A stretch of DNA of 64,000 bases from Streptomyces sp. NBC_00390 (GCF_036057275.1 NZ_CP107945.1:3782001-3846000), one strand, 5' to 3'. Numbered from the stretch's first letter, positions 50,780 through 58,027 are shown. The notes: a model not told the origin generated them from the sequence alone. Program-made: numbers and translations.

Positions 50780-50806
50780 TTCCTTGATACGGCGCGTATC
50801 AAGGAA
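50780..50806 (-). promoter_or_regulatory. Hairpin covering the helicase ribosome binding site
   Basis: TTCCTTGATACG and CGTATCAAGGAA (arms 50780-50791 and 50795-50806, 12 bp perfect, GCG/CGC loop) form a stem directly upstream of the helicase start. The SD AAGGAAGG (50785-50778) has six of its eight bases in the stem, so the folded leader should block ribosome loading. It may act as a switch opened by temperature, RNA chaperones or the helicase itself. Confidence 0.7.
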
Positions 50807-51094
50807 TTCCCGCAGCGAAAGAGCAGCGCGGGGAATCACAAGAACGAACCGAATGGAAATGCGAAAGAGGAATGTGGCTTGCAGTGAATCCGGTGCGGGA
50901 TGCAAGCTATGAAATAGGTGACGTCATGTGGACGTGAAATCCCGGACGTCGACCGGTACACGGAAAGGCGCGTATCCCTGAGGATGGGGCTGCGGGCAGT
51001 GTCGTCCCCCAGGTGACACCGCTGTCGGAAACGTCCGTAGCTGGGGCCCGCACCCCGAGGGATGCGGGCCCCAGCTACGAAGTCCGCGTCAGCG
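50807..51094 (-). other. Leader region of the helicase gene
   Basis: The stretch between csp and the helicase has no gene. It contains the csp terminator (51036-51079) and, on the coding strand, a long pyrimidine-rich leader. The 10-base sequence GGCGCGTATC in the SD hairpin (50791-50800) recurs at 50967-50976, so alternative pairing of the leader is possible. Confidence 0.45.
51036..51079 (-). terminator. Terminator after the cold-shock gene
   Basis: A perfect 17-bp stem (51036-51052 and 51063-51079) with a 10-base loop, 16 bp after the csp stop on the minus strand. Confidence 0.9.
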
Positions 51095-51298
51095 TCAGGC
51101 GGGAACGATGTTCTCGGCCGTCGGGCCCTTCTGGCCCGTCGCGATGTCGAAGGTGACCTTCTGGCCTTCGAGCAGCTCGCGGAAGCCTTGGGCGGCGATG
51201 TTCGAGAAGTGGGCGAACACGTCGGCGCCCCCACCGTCCTGCTCGATGAAGCCGAAACCCTTGGCCGCGTTGAACCACTTCACTGTGCCTGACGCCAT
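51095..51298 (-). CDS. Cold-shock protein, CspA family
   Basis: A 67-residue single cold-shock domain that binds single-stranded RNA or DNA. RNP1 is KGFGFIEQ (about 13-20) and RNP2 VFAHFSNI (about 27-34), both intact; the protein starts MASGTVKWFNAAKGFGF and ends GPTAENIVPA as usual. The ATG at 51298 has GGAG eight bases upstream. The long leader carries an attenuator-like hairpin (51393-51432). It heads the cluster csp, DEAD-box helicase, CBS protein, SCO5918-like protein, although a terminator separates it from the helicase. Confidence 0.95.
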   Translation of the reverse strand: MASGTVKWFNAAKGFGFIEQDGGGADVFAHFSNIAAQGFRELLEGQKVTFDIATGQKGPTAENIVPA

Positions 51299-51712
51299 GC
51301 CATATCTCCTTTGGGGCAGTACGCCGGGACCCGCGATGTGCGGATACCGGGTCGCCGCGATGATGCCCCGTCCGGAAAAAGACCGGCAATACAAAAAGCT
51401 CCAGATTGCCGGGAAATTCCGGCGAAGGAGCTCGAAAGTTTTTGGGAACCACAACTGCAACTGAGATCGACAGTAGCATGAGGTAGCGGCCCATGTACGG
51501 TAAATAACTCCACTCCGTTGGTTGCCATAAAAAAACTCCCCGCACTGCGCGTTAAACCCTCATCTCGCGGTCATAGATATTGCCCCACCCGGACCGTAGC
51601 GTTTTCAGGAAAGGCGGGCGCTGCTCACGGCTCGGAGGGCACAACCGTTCCGGTGGCACCATCTCGCCCGGCGTCGGCCTGTAGCCGGTCTCGACACAGA
51701 TCGGGGGCGCGG
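51299..51712 (-). other. AT-richer leader and promoter region of csp
   Basis: No gene is present in these 414 bp. The region from 51380 to 51545 is much less GC-rich than its surroundings and contains several A- and T-runs and the hairpin at 51393-51432, in keeping with a long, structured cold-shock mRNA leader. The remaining part up to 51712 is the 3' flank of the PAQR gene. Confidence 0.55.
51393..51432 (-). promoter_or_regulatory. Attenuator-like hairpin in the csp leader
   Basis: On the minus strand AGCTCC ... GGAGCT encloses GCCGG ... CCGGC and is followed by a run of five T residues (51397-51393), about 95 bp before the csp start codon. The form is that of an intrinsic terminator in front of the gene; a T-run on the other strand also lets it act in reverse. 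Leader-controlled expression is inferred. Confidence 0.55.
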
Positions 51713-52543
51713 TCAGGAGATGCTCAGGAAGATGGCGATGTAGTGCGCGGTGAAGGCTGCCACGGTCAGCGCGTGGAACACCTCGTGAAAGCCGAACCAG
51801 CGGGGTGAGGGGTCGGGGCGCTGGAGGGCGTAGACGACTGCGCCCGCGCTGTAGAGGAGACCGCCGGCCACGATCAGGGTGAGTACGGCCGCTCCGCCGG
51901 TATGCAGGAAGTCGGGCAGGTAGCGCACCGGTGCCCACCCCAGGGCCAGGTAGCACGGGGTGTACAACCAGCGCGGAGCTCCGACCCACAGGACCCGGAA
52001 CGCGATGCCGGCCAATGCGCCCGTCCATACGATCCACAGCAGCATGGACCTCTGGTCCGGCGGCAGGAGAAGCACAGCCAGGGGGGTGCAGGTGCCGGCG
52101 ATGATCAGGGAAATGTTGGCGTGGTCCAGACGTCGCAGAAGAGCCTCTCCGAGCGGTCCCCAGGTGCCGCGGTGGTAGATGGCGCTCGTTGCGAACAGCA
52201 GCCAGGCGGTGACCGCGTACACGGCGCAGGCCCAAGTCGCCTGCGGGGTGCCGGCCAGGCAGATGAGTACGATGCCTGCGATCAGCGCGGTGGGGACCAT
52301 TCCGGCATGGAGCCAGCCACGCAACCTCGGCTTGATCGGTTCTGCCAGGTCGGCCGCCTGCTCCACCAGAGCGGCAACCGAGTGACCCTTTTCTCCTGCA
52401 TCGTCACATCGTGGCCCGGGGGCCAGCCCGACTTCGCGGTGTTCTCCACACTCTGAGGCGACGTGGCCACATTCGACCTCAGCGGCGTCACGGCACATGG
52501 CTTCGCGTTCTCCCCCGGACTCCTCGGCGTCACTGGCAATCAT
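51713..52543 (-). CDS. PAQR/hemolysin III family membrane protein (TrhA type)
   Basis: A seven-helix membrane protein of the hemolysin III/PAQR family, proposed to control membrane fluidity or act as a metal-dependent amidase. The family motifs are visible: SAIYHRGTWGPLGEALLRRLDHANISLIIAGTCTPLAVLLL and, near the end, WFGFHEVFHALTVAAFTAHYIAI, with the histidines that bind zinc. The first helix starts at about WLHAGMVPTALIAGIVLICLA. The 276-residue length assumes the ATG at 52543; this gives a 70-residue cysteine- and histidine-containing leader not usual for the family, so the true start may be an internal GTG closer to KPRLRGWLHAG. Confidence 0.82.
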   Translation of the reverse strand: MIASDAEESGGEREAMCRDAAEVECGHVASECGEHREVGLAPGPRCDDAGEKGHSVAALVEQAADLAEPIKPRLRGWLHAGMVPTALIAGIVLICLAGTPQATWACAVYAVTAWLLFATSAIYHRGTWGPLGEALLRRLDHANISLIIAGTCTPLAVLLLPPDQRSMLLWIVWTGALAGIAFRVLWVGAPRWLYTPCYLALGWAPVRYLPDFLHTGGAAVLTLIVAGGLLYSAGAVVYALQRPDPSPRWFGFHEVFHALTVAAFTAHYIAIFLSIS

Positions 52544-52759
52544 GCGCTCATGCTAAGAGACCTCACAGGACAGCCCTTTCGAGAGGCCGGCCTGAAATCC
52601 AGGCCCAAGTCGCCGGGCCTGGACTGTCTCTCCGCCGTGCGGACTCCGGTCCCCTTGGTCCCGCCGATGGGCCCCCGAGGCCGAGTAGACCGGCCGATCG
52701 TGGGAAAGATCAGGGCTTCCGAACGGGCACCACTGCTCGCCTACCCGCAAGGATCGCCG

Positions 52760-53320
52760 ATGCTTCCTGAAGTCCGCCCCCACGTATCCGCCCCCCTCAC
52801 AGACCAGTTGGAACACCAGTTGGGTCTGGCTCCAGACCTCGAAGCCAGCCATCTCGATGTGGAGCGCGTAGCCGGCATCGCAGTCGTCGCAGCTGCTCAC
52901 TCCGGTGGCTACGCGGCCATCGGCCATCTCCTCGGGCTGCTGGCCGCGCTCCCTGCCCCCACCGCGGCAGGTGAGCGCTTCTGGTTGGAACTGTGGAGGT
53001 CCTCGGGCACCGCCTACCTGCTACCTGCCAACATGAAGGCTGAGGTGCTGCAATCCCTGGCAGGCGAAGGAACCGCCCTGGCCCGACAGATCCTCTCGGC
53101 TGTCGATGAGATGACCCCGCCCCAACGCGTCGCGGCCGGGGAGGTGATCGGTCAAGCCCTCGCCGAGTCCGATCATCTTCCCGACCTCAAGACACAGGTC
53201 ATCGGAGAACTATGGCTCCGAGATCTCGAACTCACCGCCTGGCGCGTCCTGCACGCCGACGGCAGGTCGGACGATCCCGCTGGACGGAAAGCCTTCCTCG
53301 AAGCCTGGACGAGTGTCTGA
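52760..53320 (+). CDS. Hypothetical protein, helical
   Basis: A 186-residue protein not assigned to a family: LTDQLEHQLGLAPDLEASHLDVERVAGIAVVAAAHSGGYAAIGHLL, then FWLELWRSSGTAYLLPANM and DEMTPPQRVAAGEVIGQALAESDHLPDLKTQVIGELWLRDLELTAWRVL. It is rich in predicted helices, with no signal peptide or membrane segment. The ATG at 52760 has AAGGA six bases upstream; the frame stays open further upstream to 52463 with less natural sequence. It ends against a broken cold-shock gene on the other strand, which suggests that its 3' end lies at a recombination junction. Confidence 0.6.
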   Translation: MLPEVRPHVSAPLTDQLEHQLGLAPDLEASHLDVERVAGIAVVAAAHSGGYAAIGHLLGLLAALPAPTAAGERFWLELWRSSGTAYLLPANMKAEVLQSLAGEGTALARQILSAVDEMTPPQRVAAGEVIGQALAESDHLPDLKTQVIGELWLRDLELTAWRVLHADGRSDDPAGRKAFLEAWTSV

Positions 53321-53330
53321 ACGTCTGTTC

Positions 53331-53397
53331 CGCCGTCCTGCGCGATGAAGCTGAAGCTCTTGTCCTCGTTGAACCACTTCACCGTTCCCGTAGCCAT
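53331..53397 (-). pseudogene. Truncated cold-shock gene
   Basis: Starts like a normal CspA protein (MATGTVKWFNEDKSFSFIAQDGG) but loses similarity after about 23 residues, at the 3' end of the neighbouring unknown gene. RNP1 is also altered, KSFSF instead of KGFGF. No RNP2 or C-terminus follows. It lies 130 bp downstream of the MerR-like gene on the same strand. Confidence 0.75.
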
Positions 53398-53526
53398 GTC
53401 TCATGCCTGCCAGCCGATGTACGCCTCCCGCAACGTGCGGGAGGCAGAGGTGATCGCCTTGGTTCCTGTGGCACGGCACAGCAGAACGCCCACGCCGTAG
53501 ACGTTGGCGAAGGCGGGCGCGCTGCC

Positions 53527-53862
53527 TCAAGCCACGGGCGGTTTCGCTGATTCGGCGGTGCGGCGGTATTCGGCGTTGATGCGCTGGGCTTCTTCGAGCT
53601 GGTCTTCGAGGATGACGATGCGGCAGGCGGCCTCGATGGGGGTGCCCTGGTCGACGAGTTCGCGGGCGCGGGCGGCGATGCGCAGTTGGTAGCGGGAGTA
53701 GCGGCGGTGGCCGCCCTCGGAGCGCAGCGGGGTGATCAGGCGGGCTTCGCCGACGGCGCGGAGGAAGCCCTGGGTGGTGCCGAGCATCTCGGCGGCCCGG
53801 CCCATCGTGTAGGCGGGGTAGTCGTCGTCATCGAGACGGCCGAACGAGTCGTCTGCTGTCAT
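53527..53862 (-). CDS. MerR-type helix-turn-helix protein
   Basis: A 111-residue MerR-like protein: YTMGRAAEMLGTTQGFLRAVGEARLITPLRSEGGHRRYSRYQLRIAARARELVDQGTPIEAACRIV, followed by a short coiled coil (LEDQLEEAQRINAEYRR). No ligand-binding domain is present. It probably controls the adjacent cold-shock gene, now truncated, or itself. The ATG at 53862 has GAGG four bases upstream. The leader has a strong hairpin (53888-53919) and further upstream a long array of ACTGC pentamers. Confidence 0.85.
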   Translation of the reverse strand: MTADDSFGRLDDDDYPAYTMGRAAEMLGTTQGFLRAVGEARLITPLRSEGGHRRYSRYQLRIAARARELVDQGTPIEAACRIVILEDQLEEAQRINAEYRRTAESAKPPVA

Positions 53863-53887
53863 TGCACCTCTCTGTGGAACGCGTGGA

Positions 53888-53919
53888 GGGGCCCTGGTGC
53901 CGTATGGCACCAGGGCCCC
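53888..53919. terminator. Perfect 14-bp hairpin in the MerR-like gene leader
   Basis: Arms 53888-53901 and 53906-53919 with a 4-base loop. It lies 26 bp upstream of the MerR-like start codon, so it may be a terminator of a transcript arriving from the right, or a leader attenuator. Confidence 0.6.
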
Positions 53920-54778
53920 GAAGGAACTGCTACACCATCTGCCGGCCCTGGTACTGCGCCGGCCTTCTGTGTCCGCACGTCCACCCGGGAGAGGGCGGGG
54001 AATGCGGGGATCGCGGTTGCTTGACCGAAGACCACCTCACTATCGATGTCCTGCGGTACCCGGGCTCAAGACTTCCGCCCGGGCGATCCTGATGGCGCGG
54101 GGCTCCTCCGTTCTTCCCTCGGTGATCAACTGCTTACCAAGCGGGGGACTGCGTACTGCTGGTACTGCTCTACTGCGAACTGCTGGTGATGCGAACTACC
54201 CAGTGGCCTGCGACAGCGCCACTCTTCGGCAGCCAGCCCCGTCGCCCGTCCTGCGTCTGCTCTGGCTTAGAACCCCACTGCCGAACTTCCCGGTACGCGC
54301 GCCCGCAGCCGACGCCTTTACCGAGGTGCTGCTCACTGACTGCACTGCTGGGTACTGCGAACTGCACTTACTGGACTGCTACTGCGTGAACTGCGGTACT
54401 GCTCACGGCGGCCCCTGATCACTGCGGGCCACCCGGTCCGGTCGTCAGTCCCGTCGCCGCCCTGCAACAACCCTGGCTTCGGAACTCCACCACCGCACCG
54501 TCCTGCGAACTACAACTGCGGTTACTGCTGCCCGGCAGTTCGTCTCTGCCAGGCCCTGTGTCTCTCTGGGCTACGAGAGAAACCATAACCACACCACCAC
54601 CCAATGTCTACTCCGGCCGACACAGATTTCCGCGTGTTCGACGGTGAGGTAATCGACCTCGAACAGCGACGAGGGCAGGCGCAAGGCCGTCACTGCCGAC
54701 GGGCTAACGGGCCGCAGGCCGGGGCACAAGCCCGGGCAGACAGGACCGGGCATTGACGACAGAGACCAGGGTGACCTG
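53920..54778. other. Non-coding region with the ACTGC array
   Basis: Nearly 860 bp without a credible gene. Its outstanding feature is 18 copies of ACTGC (GCAGT on the minus strand) between 54129 and 54528, many spaced 5-10 bp apart. Lower-GC sequence with CCA/ACC runs follows at 54570-54600. Confidence 0.6.
54129..54528. repeat. Array of 18 ACTGC pentamers
   Basis: ACTGC starts at 54129, 54148, 54155, 54164, 54172, 54179, 54277, 54339, 54344, 54354, 54361, 54375, 54381, 54390, 54398, 54421, 54515 and 54524. Fewer than one copy is expected by chance in 400 bp. Two dense blocks (54148-54183 and 54339-54402) have 5-14 bp steps. On the minus strand this is a GCAGT array within the upstream region of the MerR-like gene. 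The origin and role are unknown. Confidence 0.75.
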
Positions 54779-55200
54779 ATGGACACGATGAGCGTCAACG
54801 TCGCAACCGTCCGCTCCGCGACATCCGTCGCCGGCGCACGCGAGAGCGCCCGGGATTTCCCCGAAGGTCTCGTACATCCGATCGCCGCCGAGGCTGCCGA
54901 CACCGTGGTCCTGGTCGTCTCGGAGCTCGTCACCAACGCCCTGCGCCATGGCGGCGGCACCTGCACCCTGGACCTGACCGCGCACCCGGACAGCATCGAG
55001 GTGGCCGTGCATGACCGCAGTCCGCAGGCGCCACGCACGCGCACCCCGACCTGAACGGCGGCACCGGAGGCTTCGGCTGGCCCATGGTCAACCGCCTCGC
55101 CCGCGCCACCGCGGTGACCCGCCGGCCATCCGGCGGCCATCCGGCGGCCATCCGGCGGCCATCCGGCGGCAAGACCGTAAGTGCCCTCCTCGCCCGATAG
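54779..55200 (+). pseudogene. Frameshifted HATPase (anti-sigma-like) gene
   Basis: The first frame, from ATG 54779, gives ADTVVLVVSELVTNALRHGGGTCTLDLTA (N-box) and EVAVHDRSPQAPR, then stops at 55054. The expected continuation PDLNGGTGGFGWPMVNRLARATAVTRRPSGG is in another frame and ends with KTVSALLAR at 55200. A single-base shift near 55035-55045 therefore splits a short GHKL ATPase like those of Streptomyces regulatory systems. The second half also contains four copies of an 11-bp repeat. A sequencing error could mimic this. Confidence 0.7.
55123..55166. repeat. Four tandem 11-bp repeats
   Basis: CGGCCATCCGG is repeated four times without gaps (55123-55133, 55134-55144, 55145-55155, 55156-55166) inside the HATPase pseudogene. 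Three extra units add 33 bp, so the expansion keeps the frame (RRPSGG-HPAAI-RRPSGG). Confidence 0.9.
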
Positions 55201-55383
55201 CGCCAAGGCGCCGGCGCCGACCGGGGTGATCTGTGGCCTCCCCAAGGTCAATCTCACCGATGACCGCTGTACCGACAGCCGTGACGGCTGCCTGTAGCGC
55301 CGGATTTCGTTCCGATGTTCCCATCCACTCCGCAGGGGTGACGGCCACTGTTCCGGGACCGGGCGCGGCGGGAAACTGCGGCG

Positions 55384-55641
55384 GTGTCGGGATTCACGAG
55401 GGATACGAAGGACTACGGCGACCGTCTCGTGTACGAGCCGCTGGAGAGCAAGTGGGGCCGCTACCACGCGACCCACTGCGGGTGCGGGCAGGACTGGCTC
55501 ACCGTCCACCCCGTGCCCGCGGGCTTCACCGTGATCCCCCGGGGCAAGACCGGCTACTACGGCCTGGTGGGCCCCGGGCCATCCTGGGACCAGAAGTACC
55601 TGATGTCGGGGTTCGGGCTCCAGTTCGCCGGCGCCGGGTAA
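55384..55641 (+). CDS. Hypothetical small protein
   Basis: An 85-residue open frame from a GTG at 55384: DYGDRLVYEPLESKWGRYHATHCGCGQDWLTVHPVPAGFTVIPRGKTGYYGLVGPGPSWDQKYLMSGFGLQFAGAG. The composition is that of a real globular protein with a Cys-x-Cys pair. The start is weak (no clear SD). I do not recognise the family. It overlaps a remnant on the opposite strand by its 3' end. Confidence 0.5.
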   Translation: MSGFTRDTKDYGDRLVYEPLESKWGRYHATHCGCGQDWLTVHPVPAGFTVIPRGKTGYYGLVGPGPSWDQKYLMSGFGLQFAGAG

Positions 55642-55850
55642 CGGCACAAAGCCCTGTGCCTGGCGATTTCCTGCTCGTGGGTCATCCACGACCGCACTCG
55701 CACCGCATCCTTGTACTCGTCCTCGGTGAGCTGGACACCGAACTCCCAGAGCCTGGGCAGCATCTCCAGTTGGGCGGCCTCCTGGAGGTACTGCGCCTGG
55801 TTCCTCGCGTCCCCTCGGCGGCGAGTCGTACGGCCTCAAAGAGGTTGGCG
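55557..55850 (-). pseudogene. Frameshifted gene remnant
   Basis: On the minus strand the fragment ANLFEAVRLAAEGTR is followed, after a one-base shift near 55810, by NQAQYLQEAAQLEMLPRLWEFGVQLTEDEYKDAVRVRSWMTHEQEIARHRAL. This reads as natural helical protein, but no start is present and the end runs into the plus-strand gene. Family not recognised. Confidence 0.4.
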
Positions 55851-55894
55851 TTTTGTCCGCGCTGCTGATGGAGTCCCCGGCGCCCATGACCTCG

Positions 55895-56313
55895 TCAACC
55901 GTCTTGCAGGCAGGGGCAGCGGCGCCACCGGCGCCCGTCGGCGGGACGGCGGAGGGGGGTTGGGCCGTGGGTCGTAGGGACCGCCAGTCCCGTAGTCACC
56001 ACAGTGACGGCCAGAAGAGCGGCCAGCCCGAGCACAGCGCGCTGCCGACGGGAAACGGGCACGGACACCGGCGGCGTCCCGGGGATTCGGCGCCGCGCCC
56101 ACCAGAACCGGCCGCCCCGGCGCCCACGACGGCGCTCGCGGTACCGGCCACGACGATGCGCAGCAAGGTGTCGCGTACGAAGGAAACCTCGAGGCCCATC
56201 GCACAGGGGCCGGGCACCAGAGCGAACACGTCCCAGCAGCCGCCCAGCACGGCGCCGCCGAAGAGGGCCACCGTCGCCAGCAAACACATCCGCAACGAAC
56301 TCCGATAACTCAC
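55895..56313 (-). pseudogene. Probable frameshifted small membrane protein
   Basis: From ATG 56313 the frame reads MSYRSSLRMCLLATVALFGGAVLGGCWDVFALVPGPCAMGLEV and LRIVVAGTASAVVGAGAAG, with two hydrophobic segments, and then becomes cysteine- and proline-rich nonsense. A second frame continues with natural sequence: RFWWARRRIPGTPPVSVPVSRRQRAVLGLAALLAVTVVTTGLAVP. Joining them needs one shift near 56090. Function unknown. Confidence 0.4.
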
Positions 56314-56394
56314 CCCGGAGCCGTTCCACCTACCCGAGCTTCATACCGACCACCATGCCCCCGACCAGGCAAGATCGGCAGAGGAAACGAAGCA

Positions 56395-57723
56395 CTAGGC
56401 CAGGTGCCTGCTGAACCAGTCCGTGGCCAGCTCGGTGACCGATTCCAGGGTGCCGGGTTCCTCGAAGAGATGAGTGGCACCGGGGACGATGGCCAGCTGA
56501 CGCTCGCAGCTCAGGCGCGCCGCGGCCTGCCGGTTGAGGTCCAGCACCAGGTGGTCGCGGCCCCCGACGATGAGCAGCGTCGGAGCCGTCACCTCCGGCA
56601 GCCTGGGGCCGGCCAGGTCCGGCCTGCCTCCGCGGGAGACGACTGCCGTGACGTCCGCTGCGGGCTCCGCCGCGGCCCACAGCGCGGCGGCGGCGCCTGT
56701 GCTGGCACCGAAGTAGCCGAACTCCATGCCCTGGGTGTCGGGCTGCTCACGCAGCCATTCGGTCGCCTGGGTCAGGCGGCGGGCTAGCAGCGCCGTGTCG
56801 AACACGTTGTCCCGGTTCACCGCCTCGGCCTCGGTGAGCAGATCGAACAGAAGGGTGCCCAGACCGGCGCGGTTCAGCCCGGTGGCGACGAAGCGGTTGC
56901 GCGGGCTCTTCCTGCTGCTGCCGCTGCCGTGGGCGAAGAGGACGACCCCGGGGGCACCGCGGGGCACCGTGAGCCGCCCGTCGAGCGCAGCGCGTCCGGC
57001 CGGTATCCGGACCGACCTGTCATAGGGCAGGGAATCGTGCTCCGAAGAGGCGCTGCCCGCGGCCGGCGGCGCGTCGGACGTGGCGTGCGCCACGCGGTTG
57101 TGCTCCAGGCAGGCGATGACCTCCTCGTCGCTCGTATGCCCGAAGTCCGCGTAGAACTCACCGATCGCGTGGAACTGCCGGGGGGTGTGCAGACAGACGC
57201 CTTCGTCCGCCTCGCCTCCGAGGCGGGCCGACCAGTCGTGCGGCGCCACGGGAACCGCCAGCACGATCCGCGACGCGCCGCGGGCGCGCGCAATCCGGCA
57301 GGCCGCCAGTGCCGTGGAGCCGGTCGCCAGACCGTCGTCCACCACCAGAACCGTCCGTCCCTCGTACCGGGCCGGCTGCCGCTCGCCCCGATAGCGGCGG
57401 GCGCGCTGCTCCAGGACGCCGCGCTCGTGTTCCTCCACCGCCGCCAGATCACGGTCCGTCACACCCATGCCCCGCACCACCGGTTCATTGACGACGCGCA
57501 CGCCTTCCTCGCCGATGGCGCCCATGGCCAGCTCCGGCTGGAAGGGCACCCCCAGCTTGCGTACGAGGCAGACGTCGAGCGGAGCGCCCAGGGCCTCTGC
57601 GATCTGCGCAGCGACCGGGACGCCGCCGCGGGGAAGTCCCACGACCACCAGGTCTTGGCCCTTGAGGTGGTTCAGCCGGGCGGCGAGTCGCCGGCCCGCG
57701 TCGGTTCGGTCTGTGAAGTACAT
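56395..57723 (-). CDS. Phosphoribosyltransferase-dienelactone hydrolase fusion
   Basis: A 442-residue two-domain protein. Residues 1-215 are a type I phosphoribosyltransferase: LVVVGLPRGGVPVAAQIAEALGAPLDVCLVRKLG and the PRPP loop TVLVVDDGLATGST (124-137). Residues 230-442 are an alpha/beta hydrolase of the dienelactone-hydrolase-like group with nucleophile S341 in GYFGASTGA, acid D389 (IVGGRDH) and H417 (GATHLFEEPG). This fusion is known in actinobacteria and cyanobacteria, often beside stress genes, but neither substrate is known. The ATG at 57723 is clear. It is the gene nearest to the tRNA end of the island. Confidence 0.9.
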   Translation of the reverse strand: MYFTDRTDAGRRLAARLNHLKGQDLVVVGLPRGGVPVAAQIAEALGAPLDVCLVRKLGVPFQPELAMGAIGEEGVRVVNEPVVRGMGVTDRDLAAVEEHERGVLEQRARRYRGERQPARYEGRTVLVVDDGLATGSTALAACRIARARGASRIVLAVPVAPHDWSARLGGEADEGVCLHTPRQFHAIGEFYADFGHTSDEEVIACLEHNRVAHATSDAPPAAGSASSEHDSLPYDRSVRIPAGRAALDGRLTVPRGAPGVVLFAHGSGSSRKSPRNRFVATGLNRAGLGTLLFDLLTEAEAVNRDNVFDTALLARRLTQATEWLREQPDTQGMEFGYFGASTGAAAALWAAAEPAADVTAVVSRGGRPDLAGPRLPEVTAPTLLIVGGRDHLVLDLNRQAAARLSCERQLAIVPGATHLFEEPGTLESVTELATDWFSRHLA

Positions 57724-57940
57724 GGTCGCCTCCCGGGTGAGGTGAGGCCCTCGAGTCCCGACTGCCCGTTGTGCGCGCCGGGCGGCCGTTGCTGCCAGAT
57801 CTCGCCGATGCCACCGGGCTTAACGGCGCCTTCACCGCTGCGCTGCGTCGGCTTCGGCCTCGCGAAACCCAGATCATCGGCCAGCGCAAACGTGCCACTC
57901 GGAGCGAAACGGCACATAAACGAATAGACATCGCATCCAA

Positions 57941-57959
57941 TGTTCCCAGAGTGTTCCCA
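57941..57959. repeat. Direct repeats resembling integrase arm sites
   Basis: TGTTCCCA twice with 11-bp periodicity, 69-87 bp from the att core at 58028. Tyrosine integrases bind such short direct repeats flanking their core site. Role inferred only from position and form. Confidence 0.45.
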
Positions 57960-57971
57960 TCAGGCACACAA

Positions 57972-58003
57972 AAGGCCCTCCGCGATCTCTCGCGAAGGGC
58001 CTT
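57972..58003 (-). terminator. Terminator downstream of tRNA-Thr
   Basis: AAGGCCCT ... AGGGCCTT with an inner CGCGA/TCGCG stem (one mismatch, 4-base loop), followed on the minus strand by TTTTGTG. It lies 25 bp beyond the tRNA 3' end and probably ends its transcript. Confidence 0.8.
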
Positions 58004-58027
58004 GGAGCCTCTGACCTGGGCTTTTAC

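Larger units (their letters stand above)
57724..58027. other. Island right-end region beside tRNA-Thr
   Basis: No gene is visible. It contains two direct repeats TGTTCCCA (57941-57948 and 57952-57959), 11 bp apart, like arm-type integrase binding sites, and a terminator-like stem (57972-58003). These are where an attachment-site arm would be expected, yet the integrase gene itself is missing. Confidence 0.55.

Noticed and set aside
54129..54528. ACTGC array as a CRISPR
   Set aside because: The repeated unit is only 5 bp, spacing is irregular, and no cas genes are nearby.
54419..54604. Possible 61-codon gene on the minus strand
   Set aside because: No natural protein pattern, no good ribosome binding site, and it lies within the pentamer array region.
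42114..58027. A tyrosine or serine integrase gene inside the island
   Set aside because: No frame shows the R-H-R-Y or resolvase catalytic patterns; the gene is lost or lies elsewhere.
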